From: JAICMB01 sp035295125
Lineage (GTDB): Bacteria; Acidobacteriota; Terriglobia; Bryobacterales; Bryobacteraceae
DNA: 64,000 nucleotides
Direction: 5' to 3'
NCBI GenBank assembly: GCA_035295125.1
Contig: DATGJP010000068.1
Location: 202,966-266,965 of the forward strand
The translations under genes were made by a program, and so were the position numbers. Below the pieces are notes generated by a model. It did not search any database and had not been told where the DNA came from. It was given only the letters and a program-made list of their open reading frames with translations. This document shows positions 25,279 through 34,232 of this stretch, one piece after another (position 1 is the stretch's first letter; each line of letters begins with the position of its first letter).

Positions 25279-26289
25279 CTATGGCTGATGCACGAGCTGC
25301 GATTTCAACTTCTCGGCCCACTCCACCTGGGCCGTTGTAAGGTTGGGGCGCTCTTTATCCAATATTGCGTCCGCATTCTTGGCACCTTGCTCACTTGCAA
25401 GTTCGAGCCAGGCGATTCCCTGAACGTAATCGCGCTCCTTCCGTTCAGGCTGTTCAATGAGCATCTGTCCGAGGCGCAACTGGCATAATTTGTCGTTCGC
25501 GGCGGCGCACAGACGGAAATATCGGCGTGCCCGTTCACCGTCAGCGGGAACACCCTCACCCTTTTGGTACATAGATCCCAACGTGGATTGAGCCTGTAAA
25601 CTCCCCAGAACCGCAGCGCCGCGCATCATGTCGAGCCCTTTTTCGATGTCTTTCGGAAGTTCGGTACCCTCCAGGTATTTCCTGCCGATTTCGTACATCG
25701 CCGGACCAAAGTTCTTTTCGGCCGCCATCTTGAGAAGAACGAACGCCTGTTGTGGGTTGGCAGGCACCCATCTGCCCTCAGACAGCAGCATGGATTCCAG
25801 ATACATGGCGGGTGCAAAACCCTCCTGGCTCAACTTCCGGATCGTCTCCACCGCGTGCGTCTTGGACTTGTCGTCTGTTTTTTTGAGGTTGTGGAGCGCC
25901 ATATTGTAAGAGGCCCGGCGAGACTCGCTTTTTTCATCGAAACGAATACCCTGAAATCGGAAATTCACGAAAATGGTGGCAAGCAGACGTACGGGGTGTC
26001 CGTCTTTTTCGGCGGGCTGGAATCTCCATTTTTCGACAGAGGCTATGGCTCGCTCGTCTAGGCCGAATCCGAGGGGGCTGAGTACCGAGATGTTGGTAGC
26101 TCTGCCGTCTGTGTCCACAACGATTTCGAGCAGTACGGTGCCCTGAACGTGCTCGGCTCTTGCTTGATCACTGAATTCGGGTTCCACTTTATGAAGAACT
26201 TGAGGAGGCTTAATGCCCGGACCAAGTCTAAGCACGTCATTTTGGGCAAGCAGAATCCCCGCTGTAAAAATGAACAACAAAACACGCAT
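25279..26289 (-). CDS. Secreted TonB C-terminal domain protein with Sel1-like repeats
   Basis: 336 residues from ATG 26289 (GGAAG upstream). Signal peptide 1-14 (RVLLFIFTAGILLAQ). Residues about 30-110 are a TonB C-terminal fold (VEPEFSDQARAEHVQGTVLL, GRATNISVLSPLGFGLDERA, VEKWRFQPA). Residues about 150-330 carry Sel1-like repeats (GFAPAMYLESMLL, FGPAMYEIGRKYLEG, LQAQSTLGSMYQKGEGVPAD, AKNADAI). There is no TonB membrane anchor besides the signal, so this is a secreted or periplasmic adaptor rather than a true TonB. It lies 89 bases upstream of gnd. Confidence 0.8.
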   Translation of the reverse strand: MRVLLFIFTAGILLAQNDVLRLGPGIKPPQVLHKVEPEFSDQARAEHVQGTVLLEIVVDTDGRATNISVLSPLGFGLDERAIASVEKWRFQPAEKDGHPVRLLATIFVNFRFQGIRFDEKSESRRASYNMALHNLKKTDDKSKTHAVETIRKLSQEGFAPAMYLESMLLSEGRWVPANPQQAFVLLKMAAEKNFGPAMYEIGRKYLEGTELPKDIEKGLDMMRGAAVLGSLQAQSTLGSMYQKGEGVPADGERARRYFRLCAAANDKLCQLRLGQMLIEQPERKERDYVQGIAWLELASEQGAKNADAILDKERPNLTTAQVEWAEKLKSQLVHQP

Positions 26290-26428
26290 AAAACAACTTC
26301 CGAAACAAATAACTATAGCGTAGCTTTCTGGTTCCGAGGCGGCCAGACTGGTCTTGAAGCCCTGGCAAGACCGGGAAACGCCGGGCCCCCGAAATACCAG
26401 CGGTACAATGATTGCGGAGGATACATCA

Positions 26429-26725
26429 ATGGCTGATGAAGCAGATGGCAGCAAGGTCATTTGGTTCCTGGCAGGTGCCGCGATCGGCGCCGCAGTGGCG
26501 CTGCTCTACGCGCCCATGTCAGGTGTGGAAACACGCCGCAAGATTGCTCAGAAGACCGAAGAGGGACGCAGCGCTCTCGCCGAATCCGGCAAGGACATGT
26601 ACGAAAAAGGGAAAGAGATGTACGAGCGCGGCCGGAAGCTGGCCGACGAGGCAGCCGAGATGTTCGAACGCGGGCGCAAACTCGTGGAAGGGGTCGCGGG
26701 AACCGGTGGCCCGCAGCAGGCGTAA
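26429..26725 (+). CDS. YtxH-domain small membrane protein
   Basis: 98 residues from ATG 26429, preceded by GCGGAGG 8 bases away; longer versions of the frame lack a ribosome site. A glycine/alanine-rich membrane helix (VIWFLAGAAIGAAVALLYAP) at residues 10-29 is followed by the SGxETRRKIAQKTEEG segment typical of YtxH/gas-vesicle-like stress proteins, then an amphipathic repeat of Glu-Lys-Gly-Arg units. Role unknown, often stress related. Its stop overlaps the next start by one base (TAATG), so the two are translated together. Confidence 0.8.
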   Translation: MADEADGSKVIWFLAGAAIGAAVALLYAPMSGVETRRKIAQKTEEGRSALAESGKDMYEKGKEMYERGRKLADEAAEMFERGRKLVEGVAGTGGPQQA

Positions 26726-28311
26726 TGGCGAGCGCACTTGCGGACACCATCGCGGCGGATTCTCTGCCGCCTTTCTCTAACGAAGCAGTCAGCGATTTTA
26801 CAAAACCCCAGGACCGCGCGGCCATGGAGCAGGCGCTCGCCAACGTGCGCAGCCAGCTCGGACGCGAGTACGAGATCATCGTTGCCGGTGAGCGCGTCAA
26901 AACCGGCGATCTTCTGAAATCGCTGAATCCATCGCGACCCAGCGAAGTCGTCGGCATCCACCACAAGGCGACAGCGGAACTGGCTAATCGCGCGGTTGAG
27001 GATGCGCACCGCTACTTCCCCGAATGGAGCCGGACTCCAGCCGCCGACCGCGTACGTATGGCTGCGCGCGTCGCCGATATTATCCGTAAGCGCAAGCTGG
27101 AATTCGACGCCTGGCTTGTCTTCGAGGCCGGCAAAACATGGCCCGAAGCCGACGCCGATGTTTCCGAAGCGATCGATTTCTGTGCATACTACGCGCGCGA
27201 GATGGTGCGCTTTGCCAATCCCGAGCCCGTGGTGCAGTTGCCCGGCGAGAAGGACGAGATGATCTACATCCCGCTTGGGGCGGGCGTGATCATCCCACCA
27301 TGGAACTTCCCGTTGGCGATCATGACCGGCATGACGGTGGCTGCTCTTGTCGCCGGCAATACGGTGGTAGTGAAGCCGTCGAGCGACACGCCGACGATCG
27401 CTGCGAAATTCGCCGAAGTGCTCGCCGAAGCTGGTTTTCCGCCAAAGAGCTTTTCGTTGCTCGTGGGCAGCGGGGCGGTTGTCGGCGACGTTCTCGTGCA
27501 GCATCCCAAAACGCGCTTCGTCTCGTTCACGGGATCCCGGGAAGTCGGTCTGCACATCAACGAACTGGCCGCGAAACCGCAAAAGGGACAGATCTGGATC
27601 AAGCGCGTGATTGCCGAAATGGGCGGCAAAGATGCCATCGTCGTCGATCGCGAGGCTGATATCGACAGTGCAGTGCAAGGCGTGGTCTGGTCGGCATACG
27701 GCTATCAGGGCCAGAAATGCTCAGCTTGTTCGCGGGCCATTGTCGACGAAGCCGTGTATGACGAGTTCCTGGACAAGCTTAAAACCAAGGTGGCCGAGGT
27801 GAAAGCCGGTCCGACAGACGAGCCCGGCTACTACATGGGCCCTGTGATCAACGCGGGAGCGCAAAAAACGATCCTGGAGTATATCGAGGTTGGTAAGAAG
27901 GAAGGCCGTCTGGTGGCCGGCGGCACGGCTGGGCACGGCGACGGCTATTTCGTGGAGCCGACCGTAATCGCCGACATCGGCCCCGAAGCTCGCATCTTCC
28001 AGGAAGAGATTTTTGGCCCGGTGCTCGCGGTGTCAAAGGCCCGGGACTTCGATCATGCTCTGGAGTTGGCCAACGCTACAGAGTTCGGCTTGACGGGCGC
28101 GGTCTACACGAAGAATCCGGAGAAGATTAAGAAGGCTCGCGAGCAGTTCTTCGTAGGCAACTTGTACTTCAACCGGAAGTGTACCGGAGCCATGGTCGGC
28201 GCGCATCCGTTTGGCGGCTTCAACATGTCGGGGACGGACTCGAAGGCGGGCGGTCCTGACTACTTGCTACAATTCTTACAAGCTAAGTCGATTGCGGAAA
28301 AGGTGTCCTAG
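26725..28311 (+). CDS. pruA: L-glutamate gamma-semialdehyde (1-pyrroline-5-carboxylate) dehydrogenase
   Basis: 528 residues from ATG 26725; the open frame extends to 26461 but that part is a shadow of the YtxH gene. Aldehyde dehydrogenase blocks are clear: IPPWNFPLAIMTGM near residue 190, SFTGSREVGLHI near 266, catalytic Glu in AEMGGKDAIVV near 297 and catalytic Cys in YQGQKCSACSRA near 330. The N-terminal FxNEAVSDF and DADIDSAV pattern fit the RocA/PruA group. It oxidises glutamate semialdehyde, from proline breakdown, to glutamate using NAD. No PutA proline dehydrogenase is adjacent. Confidence 0.9.
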   Translation: MASALADTIAADSLPPFSNEAVSDFTKPQDRAAMEQALANVRSQLGREYEIIVAGERVKTGDLLKSLNPSRPSEVVGIHHKATAELANRAVEDAHRYFPEWSRTPAADRVRMAARVADIIRKRKLEFDAWLVFEAGKTWPEADADVSEAIDFCAYYAREMVRFANPEPVVQLPGEKDEMIYIPLGAGVIIPPWNFPLAIMTGMTVAALVAGNTVVVKPSSDTPTIAAKFAEVLAEAGFPPKSFSLLVGSGAVVGDVLVQHPKTRFVSFTGSREVGLHINELAAKPQKGQIWIKRVIAEMGGKDAIVVDREADIDSAVQGVVWSAYGYQGQKCSACSRAIVDEAVYDEFLDKLKTKVAEVKAGPTDEPGYYMGPVINAGAQKTILEYIEVGKKEGRLVAGGTAGHGDGYFVEPTVIADIGPEARIFQEEIFGPVLAVSKARDFDHALELANATEFGLTGAVYTKNPEKIKKAREQFFVGNLYFNRKCTGAMVGAHPFGGFNMSGTDSKAGGPDYLLQFLQAKSIAEKVS

Positions 28312-28387
28312 CGGGCACTGATCCTGGCCCCGATGCGAAGGGGACCAAGACAATATCATTCCAGGGTCAAATCCGAACGACGCGGCG

Positions 28388-28424
28388 ACCGGGCGGCGTT
28401 TACTCGCTGCCCGGTTTCCCTTTT
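28388..28424 (+). terminator. Hairpin between convergent pruA and PPC-domain gene
   Basis: ACCGGGCGGCG (28388-28398) pairs with CGCTGCCCGGT (28405-28415) across a 6-base loop, 11 pairs with one G-U, followed by TTCCCTTTT on the plus strand. It would end pruA transcription 77 bases after its stop. The loop contains the stop codon of the convergent minus-strand gene, so its use on that strand is doubtful. Confidence 0.4.
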
Positions 28425-30733
28425 CTGACCACCTTCAATTCAATAGCCTGTGGGGCAGCGTAGACCGTCGGGAGGCTTGATCGCGTTTCCACGATTCCGG
28501 CGACATAGATGGTCTGGTCGACCGGCTCAGCCGAAGGCAGCACTTCGATCTTGAAGCTTCGCCGCGTCTCGTCCTCGTTTAGAAGCACGCCGTTCAATCC
28601 CAAGTCGGTGAGTTTCACGCGAGGGGGCAGATTCATTACAGCGACGGGGACACGCCCCCGAAAGTCATTCTGCCGTTGAATATCGACGGTAATCTCGGCT
28701 GAGCTGCCCGGCTCCACTTCGATCACCTTGGTTTCCGAAGTCATCATGACATCGGATTGCGGAGCGAGCGAAATTAGCTTCAGATGATCCTCGGGACTCG
28801 CCCACCGCGTCAGTTGTCCCGCATGTCCGGCGATTTTCAACGGCACGGCCCGATCGAGCTTCGCGCTTGCGGCGGCGCTAAGGAGCAGAGTAGTGCCGAC
28901 CTGACCTGGCGCGATTACGCCGGCCGTTGCTTTGAGTCCGGGCGGCAGATCTTCGAAGGCCACCTGGATCGGACCATCGAAATCATCCATGCGGAAAGCC
29001 GTCACGGTGACGGGAATCGTGCCGCCGACCGGGACGTTGGGATTGCGCTGTCCGACGCTAAGCCGGAAATCGGGGCGCGGTTCGCGGATCGTCAGTCGAT
29101 AGGCGTAGTCCGGGCCGCTCGCGCCGCGAACATCGCGGATGCGCACCTGGTAGTCGCCATCCGCGGGCGCCGTGAAATGCACCAGCGAGTCTTTGCCGTA
29201 GCCGGGACCGCCGTCGTCGTTTTGATAGTAGAGGTGCACCAGCGGCAGGCCGTTCGGCGTGAACTTGGTCGCCGGCGGATGAATCTGGACTTTGTACACG
29301 GGCTTGTCGACCGCATGCGCTTCCGTGCTGGTGTCAAAGTAAGCGATGCGCTGCCCGCCGAACGATTCCATCGCAAAGTCGGAATCGGGGCTGTCGGGGA
29401 TGTTCTCCACACGGTCGATCTCGCCGCCGATCATGAGGTAGTCTCCAACCTTCAGCCCTGTGCGGTCCTGGATGCGTATTTCGCGTGTGGCCGAATCGCG
29501 GTCGGATAGCGCGGTGGAGGTTTGGGAAACCGCTCGCACGGTAGCGCGCTCAATCGGGCTGCCATTGGCGTCGAGCACTTCGACGATGGAGTCGAGTTGC
29601 GAACCGAGACGGCGGGCGTTCACCTCGAAAACCAGCTTTTCGTCCTTCCGCGCATGAAATCGGAAGTGATTCTCCGGTGTTGTGAGACGGCCGTTGATCG
29701 TGATCGGCGCCGCTACTGTCTGCGCTTGCCCGGCTGCGATTTCGGGTTCGCGGCCAAGGGCCAGCTTCAGCGTGTTGAACGAGTCGTTCGGGCGGAGCGT
29801 GAGGGTGTCTTCCGATTCCGGCGTCAGCTCGCCTTTCGCCGGCAGAGTCGCCAGGCCGAGGTCGTAACCTTGGAGAGCAACATCGCGCGAGGTGCCGAGT
29901 TGCAAGCCGAGTGGGTACGCGCCGGTGACGATCGGGAAACTGCCCACCTTGATCCGATAGAAATGGCTGCTTCGCCCGCTGCTCTGATAGTCGGCGACGC
30001 GAATGTAGTACGTGCCTGCTTTCTCGAACTTGTGCGCAAAACGAATGGCGTCCATTCCACCGTCAGTACCGAATTCCTTCACTAAACTCTGATCTTCGGC
30101 GAGAATGCTGACCACGGGCTGCAACGACGACCCAATCGCGGCGGCGCCGTTGTCGAAGACGAGTTGCTCGCCGGCTTTGACTTCGATCTTGTAATAATCA
30201 ACGTCCCCCGGCCTGGAGATCGTGCCGTTCAGGATCGTCGGCAGCAGTGTCTGAACGGCGTTTTCCGCCGTATCGTTCGGTTCTTTATCCGGAGTTTCGC
30301 CGTAGTAAGGCTCAACGAGAAATCGCCCCACCGGACTCGTGCCCAACGGCGTCTGCAAGCGAAAAGCGACCGGGCCGATCTCGGCGTCGGGCGAGACTTC
30401 CACTTCGATCGTCACCTGGTTCCGAGGCGGCAGAGGCCCCAAATCGATGGTGGAGAGGGTGCCATTTTCGCCGAGCCGGACCTCGGGCAGGTCGGGGAGT
30501 TCCTTCACTCGCAGGATTTTTCCGGTAACAGCCGGCTCACTAAAGTAAATCGCGCTGGCCTTCGCGAGGTTCAAACCCTCGACGGTGATCTCGGTCGCGA
30601 CCCCGCGCGGCACGCCAACCGGCGAGACGAAACTCAGCGTCGGCGGCGTCGTGCGGTGACCCGTTGGCCAGTCGACCTCGGCCCCCGTGAGGAATCCTGC
30701 CGCCGCTAGCGCGAGGAAAACTGTGCGTGCCAT
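28400..30733 (-). CDS. Secreted PPC-domain protein of the DUF1501/PSD1 operon
   Basis: 777 residues from ATG 30733 (GGGAG upstream), overlapping the end of the WD40 gene by 28 bases. Signal peptide 1-17 (ARTVFLALAAAGFLTGAE). An IPT/TIG-like segment (PTLSFVSPVGVPRGVATEIT) comes first. A bacterial pre-peptidase C-terminal domain follows near residues 150-265 (EPNDTAENAVQ, GDVDYYKIEVKAGEQLV, AGTYYIRVADYQ), and a second similar domain sits near 500. No protease domain is attached. PPC domains are beta-sandwiches on secreted proteins. Last gene of the operon; function unknown. Confidence 0.82.
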   Translation of the reverse strand: MARTVFLALAAAGFLTGAEVDWPTGHRTTPPTLSFVSPVGVPRGVATEITVEGLNLAKASAIYFSEPAVTGKILRVKELPDLPEVRLGENGTLSTIDLGPLPPRNQVTIEVEVSPDAEIGPVAFRLQTPLGTSPVGRFLVEPYYGETPDKEPNDTAENAVQTLLPTILNGTISRPGDVDYYKIEVKAGEQLVFDNGAAAIGSSLQPVVSILAEDQSLVKEFGTDGGMDAIRFAHKFEKAGTYYIRVADYQSSGRSSHFYRIKVGSFPIVTGAYPLGLQLGTSRDVALQGYDLGLATLPAKGELTPESEDTLTLRPNDSFNTLKLALGREPEIAAGQAQTVAAPITINGRLTTPENHFRFHARKDEKLVFEVNARRLGSQLDSIVEVLDANGSPIERATVRAVSQTSTALSDRDSATREIRIQDRTGLKVGDYLMIGGEIDRVENIPDSPDSDFAMESFGGQRIAYFDTSTEAHAVDKPVYKVQIHPPATKFTPNGLPLVHLYYQNDDGGPGYGKDSLVHFTAPADGDYQVRIRDVRGASGPDYAYRLTIREPRPDFRLSVGQRNPNVPVGGTIPVTVTAFRMDDFDGPIQVAFEDLPPGLKATAGVIAPGQVGTTLLLSAAASAKLDRAVPLKIAGHAGQLTRWASPEDHLKLISLAPQSDVMMTSETKVIEVEPGSSAEITVDIQRQNDFRGRVPVAVMNLPPRVKLTDLGLNGVLLNEDETRRSFKIEVLPSAEPVDQTIYVAGIVETRSSLPTVYAAPQAIELKVVRKGKPGSE

Positions 30734-31791
30734 ATGCTGCTCCCTACCTCCCACGTTCCGTTGAAGCGGCCGATGGCGAGACTCTTTCCATCGGGGGCGA
30801 ATTGCAACCCGTAGACCCAGTCCGGTTCGGTCATGGATTTCACTTCGGTCAGGTCCGGGACGGTGAAGATCTTGACGGTCTTGTCCGCCGAAGAAGATGC
30901 CAGGTATTTGCCGTCGGGCGACCAGGCAAGACGCAGAATCGCGTCTTCGTGCGCGATCTGCGAATTCTCGAGTTTGCCGGCCTTGTCACCTAACGACCAG
31001 ATACGAATGCTCTTGTCGAGCCCGCCGGCCGCGATGTGTTTCCCCGTTGGATCAAGCGCCAGGGCGTTGATGCCGTCCTGCGGTTCCGATAACGTGTACA
31101 GCCGCTCGCCTGTCGCTGTGTTCCAGATTTTGACGGTTCGATCGGCAGCGCCGGAAATCAGCCGGCTGCCGTCCGGCGTAAACGTCAGGGCGTATATCGC
31201 GTCGATGTGGTCTTTGAACGTCCGGATCTCTTTCTCGGTGGCGACATCCCAAAGCTTGATGTACTTGTCGTAGCTGGCGGTCGCAATGGACTTGCCGTCG
31301 GGAGAGAAGACCGCGGCGTAGATGCAGTCCGAATGACCCTTGATGGTGTGGACCAGCTTGCGATCTGCAACGCTCCAGATCTGAACTTCGCCTTTCCGGG
31401 CGGGCAAACCGCCGGCGGCAGCGAGCAGGGAGCCGTCTCGGGAGAATGCCACCGCGCGAACGCCGTCAGCCGCACCGCTTAAAACCGCGACGTCCTTCTT
31501 AGACGCGGGGTCGACCAAGCGGACCTGTTTGAACTCGGCGAGGGCAATGAGCTTTCCGTCGGGACTCCAGGCGAGGTCGTAGACAGGGGAATGCTGCGCG
31601 GCCGCGGCAGCACATGCGATACAAGCCAACAGCAGGATAAAGCGGACTCCTGTCTTCTCAAAAGGCAGGGTCGAAGCCTCGATGTGCGGCGGGGTGAGGA
31701 AGGGTGGAGCAGGCGGTTTCGACTGCCTTTGCACTGTGCGAGAATGCGCAAGCGACACCGAAACCGCCTGCGCCATCTTTCGTAGGTACAT
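30706..31791 (-). CDS. Secreted WD40-repeat beta-propeller protein
   Basis: 361 residues if started at the ATG at 31791, 9 bases after the PSD1 stop. A hydrophobic signal (FILLLACIACAAAAAQ) appears only at about residue 50, because repeat copy 2 occupies codons 6-35. An internal non-ATG start may therefore be used. WD40 repeats run from about residue 65 to 350 (VYDLAWSPDGKLIAL, IYAAVFSPDGKSIATAS with YIKLWDV, IYALTFTPDGSRLISGA with TVKIWNT, LRLAWSPDGKYLASSS with TVKIFTV), enough for one seven-bladed propeller. It is probably a scaffold working with the neighbouring DUF1501 and PSD1 proteins. Confidence 0.82.
   Translation of the reverse strand: MYLRKMAQAVSVSLAHSRTVQRQSKPPAPPFLTPPHIEASTLPFEKTGVRFILLLACIACAAAAAQHSPVYDLAWSPDGKLIALAEFKQVRLVDPASKKDVAVLSGAADGVRAVAFSRDGSLLAAAGGLPARKGEVQIWSVADRKLVHTIKGHSDCIYAAVFSPDGKSIATASYDKYIKLWDVATEKEIRTFKDHIDAIYALTFTPDGSRLISGAADRTVKIWNTATGERLYTLSEPQDGINALALDPTGKHIAAGGLDKSIRIWSLGDKAGKLENSQIAHEDAILRLAWSPDGKYLASSSADKTVKIFTVPDLTEVKSMTEPDWVYGLQFAPDGKSLAIGRFNGTWEVGSSIWHAQFSSR
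31689..31777 (-). repeat. Dispersed palindromic repeat, copy 2, at the 5' end of the WD40 gene
   Basis: A 13-base inverted repeat (GCAGGCGGTTTCG at 31709-31721, complement at 31759-31771) encloses 37 bases. Its outer arm GAGGAAGGGTGGA (31696-31708) is the complement of the CCACCCTTCC arm of copies 1 and 3, and the other flank GCGCCAT matches the left edge of copy 1. Compared with copy 1 the interior differs and is shorter. Confidence 0.7.
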
Positions 31792-31799
31792 GACTGTCC

Positions 31800-34232
31800 C
31801 TAGTGATTGAAGAGGAATTCTTTGTCGGTGAGCAAAGCCCATAACATGTCTTCCAATCCCTGGCGGCGCGAAAGCAGCATCGCCTCGGGCGTTCCCTTCG
31901 CGAGCCGCGCCTGCTGCAGGTTTGCAAGCAACGCCGCCTTCTCCGATTCCCTGGGGTAGCGGCTGAACGACGTCAGAAACACCTGGTCGACGATCCTCGA
32001 ATCCGACAGGCCCAGCTTCAGGAATAACGTGATATACCCATCCGGAGCGCTTAGCTTCTTGTTCAGGGTGTCGCCGTTGATCACATGCAGCGCTTGCCCA
32101 ATGGTGGCATCCGACGAGCGCTCGGACGAATCGCAAACCTGCCGAGCCGGGCGTCCGAAGACCGTCAGAAACTCGGATTTCACCTGCGTATCGGGCAACT
32201 GCAGCGCTCTCGTCCCCGCCGGATAGCCTCCAAACGCGGTCGGTACGCCGGTCACCTGCGAGTACGCATCCAGGATGACCTCGGCGGGCAACCGCTTAAT
32301 GATGTATCGCGAGTAAAAAATGTTGTCGTTCTGATTCGTTGCGTTGGCTTCCGAGGAAAGCTGATACACGCTCGATTGCATAATGGTGCGGATCAGATAT
32401 TTCACGTCGTACCGGTGCCTCACGAAGTCCTCGGTCAAGGCGGTGAGCAGTTCTTCGTTCGAGGCCGGGTTCGTAGCACGTACATCGTCGACAGGATTGA
32501 CCAGCCCCCGGCCCATAAAGTTGCCCCACACGCGATTCACCAGCGACCGCGCGAAATACGGGTTGTTCGGGCTCGTCATCCAGTCCGCGAATACAACCCG
32601 ACGGTCAACCGGCGAGTCGATTGGGATCGATTTCCCGTCTAGCGGCGTCGGTGGCAGAGGCTTCAGCAAACGCGGATGCATGACATCGCCGGAAGTCTTG
32701 GCGAAGACGACATCGTCTCCAGGCTGGTTGCCATTCTTGATTCCAACGCGCGCAAACAGATTGACCAGCTCGTAGTATTGCGTCTGCGTCCACTTCTCGA
32801 GCGGGTGATTATGGCAGCGCGCACACGTCACCCGCTGGCCGAGAAACGCTTCCGTTGACGTCTCCGCCAGATCGATTGGGTCCTTATGCAGCACGAAATA
32901 GTTCAAGGCGCCGTGTTCGCGGCTGCTTCCGGAAGTGGTGAAGATCTCGCGCGCAAACTTGTCCCACGGCTTGTCCTCTTTCACGCTCTGGCGGATCCAG
33001 TCGTAGAACGCCCACATCGCATTGCTGCGCAGCCTGCGGCTCGATACCAGCAGCAGGTCGGACCACTTATATGCCCAGTAGTCGACGAACTCGTCGCTCT
33101 CCGTGATGCGGTCAATCAGCTTCTCGCGCTTGTCCGCGCTCTTGTCGGCCAGGAAATTCTCAACCACTTCGGAAGTGGGAAGCACTCCGGCGGCATCCAG
33201 GTAGGCGCGCCGCAGGAACGTCGCATCGTCAGCCGGTCTCGACGGCGCGATGTTTAGCTTGCGAAGCTTGTCGACGACCAGGTTGTCGATGTAGTTATGG
33301 CGCGCAAAACGATCGTAGGCATCCGAGGCCACCTGGTTCGGATACGGAACCGTGAGGCGCGAGTATGAGACGTGGCTGGAATACCACAGCGTCACAGCCG
33401 CTTCGCCCGGGCCGTTCATTTTCACGCGGCCGTTATCGTCGACAGATGCAGTGCCTTCGTTGTTCGACGAATACTTCACCCAATGCGTCACGTCCTCGAC
33501 ATGGCCGTCCGAGTATTTTGCTCGCACTATGAGCTGCTGCTGAGCTCCCGTCTGCAAGGTCGCCGCCGCAGGGAACACCTCGAGGTTCGTGACCTCGGGA
33601 TCGTTCTCGCCAGGAGCCGGCGCGCCCTCCGCGATCCAGCCGGAAATGATCTTGTACTCCAGCGAATCCTTGCCGAACCGCTTACCGCCTCCGTGCGGAA
33701 TCGTGAAGGTTGGCTTGAGAAGGATCAGGCTAGCGGGCGGTTCCGCCAGCGACACACGGCGGCCGACGGATTGACGCGTGAGAGTGTCGTAGTCGACATC
33801 CGGATCATACCCGCGCAGCGTCAATTTAAACCCGTTCTTTCCCGCGAGAGCTCCGTGACATGCGCCCTGGTTGCAACCAACCTTCGTCATCACCGGGATG
33901 ACATGATTGCGGAAGCTCCAGGTGAACGGAGCTTTCACCCCTTTCACCACCACGTGCGCCGTCGCGCTCTGGCCGTTTGCCAAACCAGTGATGTCGGTCT
34001 CGCCGTCGCTTGCCGGCTTCACCATGCCGCTTTCATCAACGCTGGCGACGGCCGGGTTCGAAGACGACCACTTCGTTTTTGCTGTCAGATCCTGCTGGAA
34101 ACTGCTGGACGTGAATTCGGCGATCAATTGCTGGCTCGATTCCGGAGTCGAGAGCGCCACCTTCGCCGGTAAGACTGCAAGCGAATCACCGGCCCACAAG
34201 ACTACCGGCGTCAATAAAACCAGGTACTTCAC
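31800..34232 (-). CDS. PSD1-type protein: DUF1549/DUF1553 with haem-like CxxCH motif and Ig-like domains
   Basis: 810 residues. Signal peptide 1-19 (MKYLVLLTPVVLWAGDSLA). Two BIG2-like Ig domains (about 22-98 and 210-290) flank a segment with KVGCNQGACHGALAGKNG near 115-132, the planctomycete cytochrome C-like block. DUF1549 (about 305-510) contains RVTCARCHNHPLEKWTQTQY, a CxxCH haem-binding signature. DUF1553 (about 545-805) contains NPYFARSLVNRVWGNFMGRG and RLPAEVILDAYSQVTG. These families are widespread in Planctomycetes and Acidobacteria, but no biochemical role is established. The start overlaps the DUF1501 stop by four bases. Confidence 0.9.
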   Translation of the reverse strand: MKYLVLLTPVVLWAGDSLAVLPAKVALSTPESSQQLIAEFTSSSFQQDLTAKTKWSSSNPAVASVDESGMVKPASDGETDITGLANGQSATAHVVVKGVKAPFTWSFRNHVIPVMTKVGCNQGACHGALAGKNGFKLTLRGYDPDVDYDTLTRQSVGRRVSLAEPPASLILLKPTFTIPHGGGKRFGKDSLEYKIISGWIAEGAPAPGENDPEVTNLEVFPAAATLQTGAQQQLIVRAKYSDGHVEDVTHWVKYSSNNEGTASVDDNGRVKMNGPGEAAVTLWYSSHVSYSRLTVPYPNQVASDAYDRFARHNYIDNLVVDKLRKLNIAPSRPADDATFLRRAYLDAAGVLPTSEVVENFLADKSADKREKLIDRITESDEFVDYWAYKWSDLLLVSSRRLRSNAMWAFYDWIRQSVKEDKPWDKFAREIFTTSGSSREHGALNYFVLHKDPIDLAETSTEAFLGQRVTCARCHNHPLEKWTQTQYYELVNLFARVGIKNGNQPGDDVVFAKTSGDVMHPRLLKPLPPTPLDGKSIPIDSPVDRRVVFADWMTSPNNPYFARSLVNRVWGNFMGRGLVNPVDDVRATNPASNEELLTALTEDFVRHRYDVKYLIRTIMQSSVYQLSSEANATNQNDNIFYSRYIIKRLPAEVILDAYSQVTGVPTAFGGYPAGTRALQLPDTQVKSEFLTVFGRPARQVCDSSERSSDATIGQALHVINGDTLNKKLSAPDGYITLFLKLGLSDSRIVDQVFLTSFSRYPRESEKAALLANLQQARLAKGTPEAMLLSRRQGLEDMLWALLTDKEFLFNH

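Noticed and set aside
26548..27678. 376-codon minus-strand open frame
   Set aside because: Mirror of pruA and YtxH; composition explained by codon bias.
31792..32136. N-terminal extension of the WD40 gene into PSD1
   Set aside because: It overlaps conserved DUF1553 coding on the same strand in another frame and has no family sequence.
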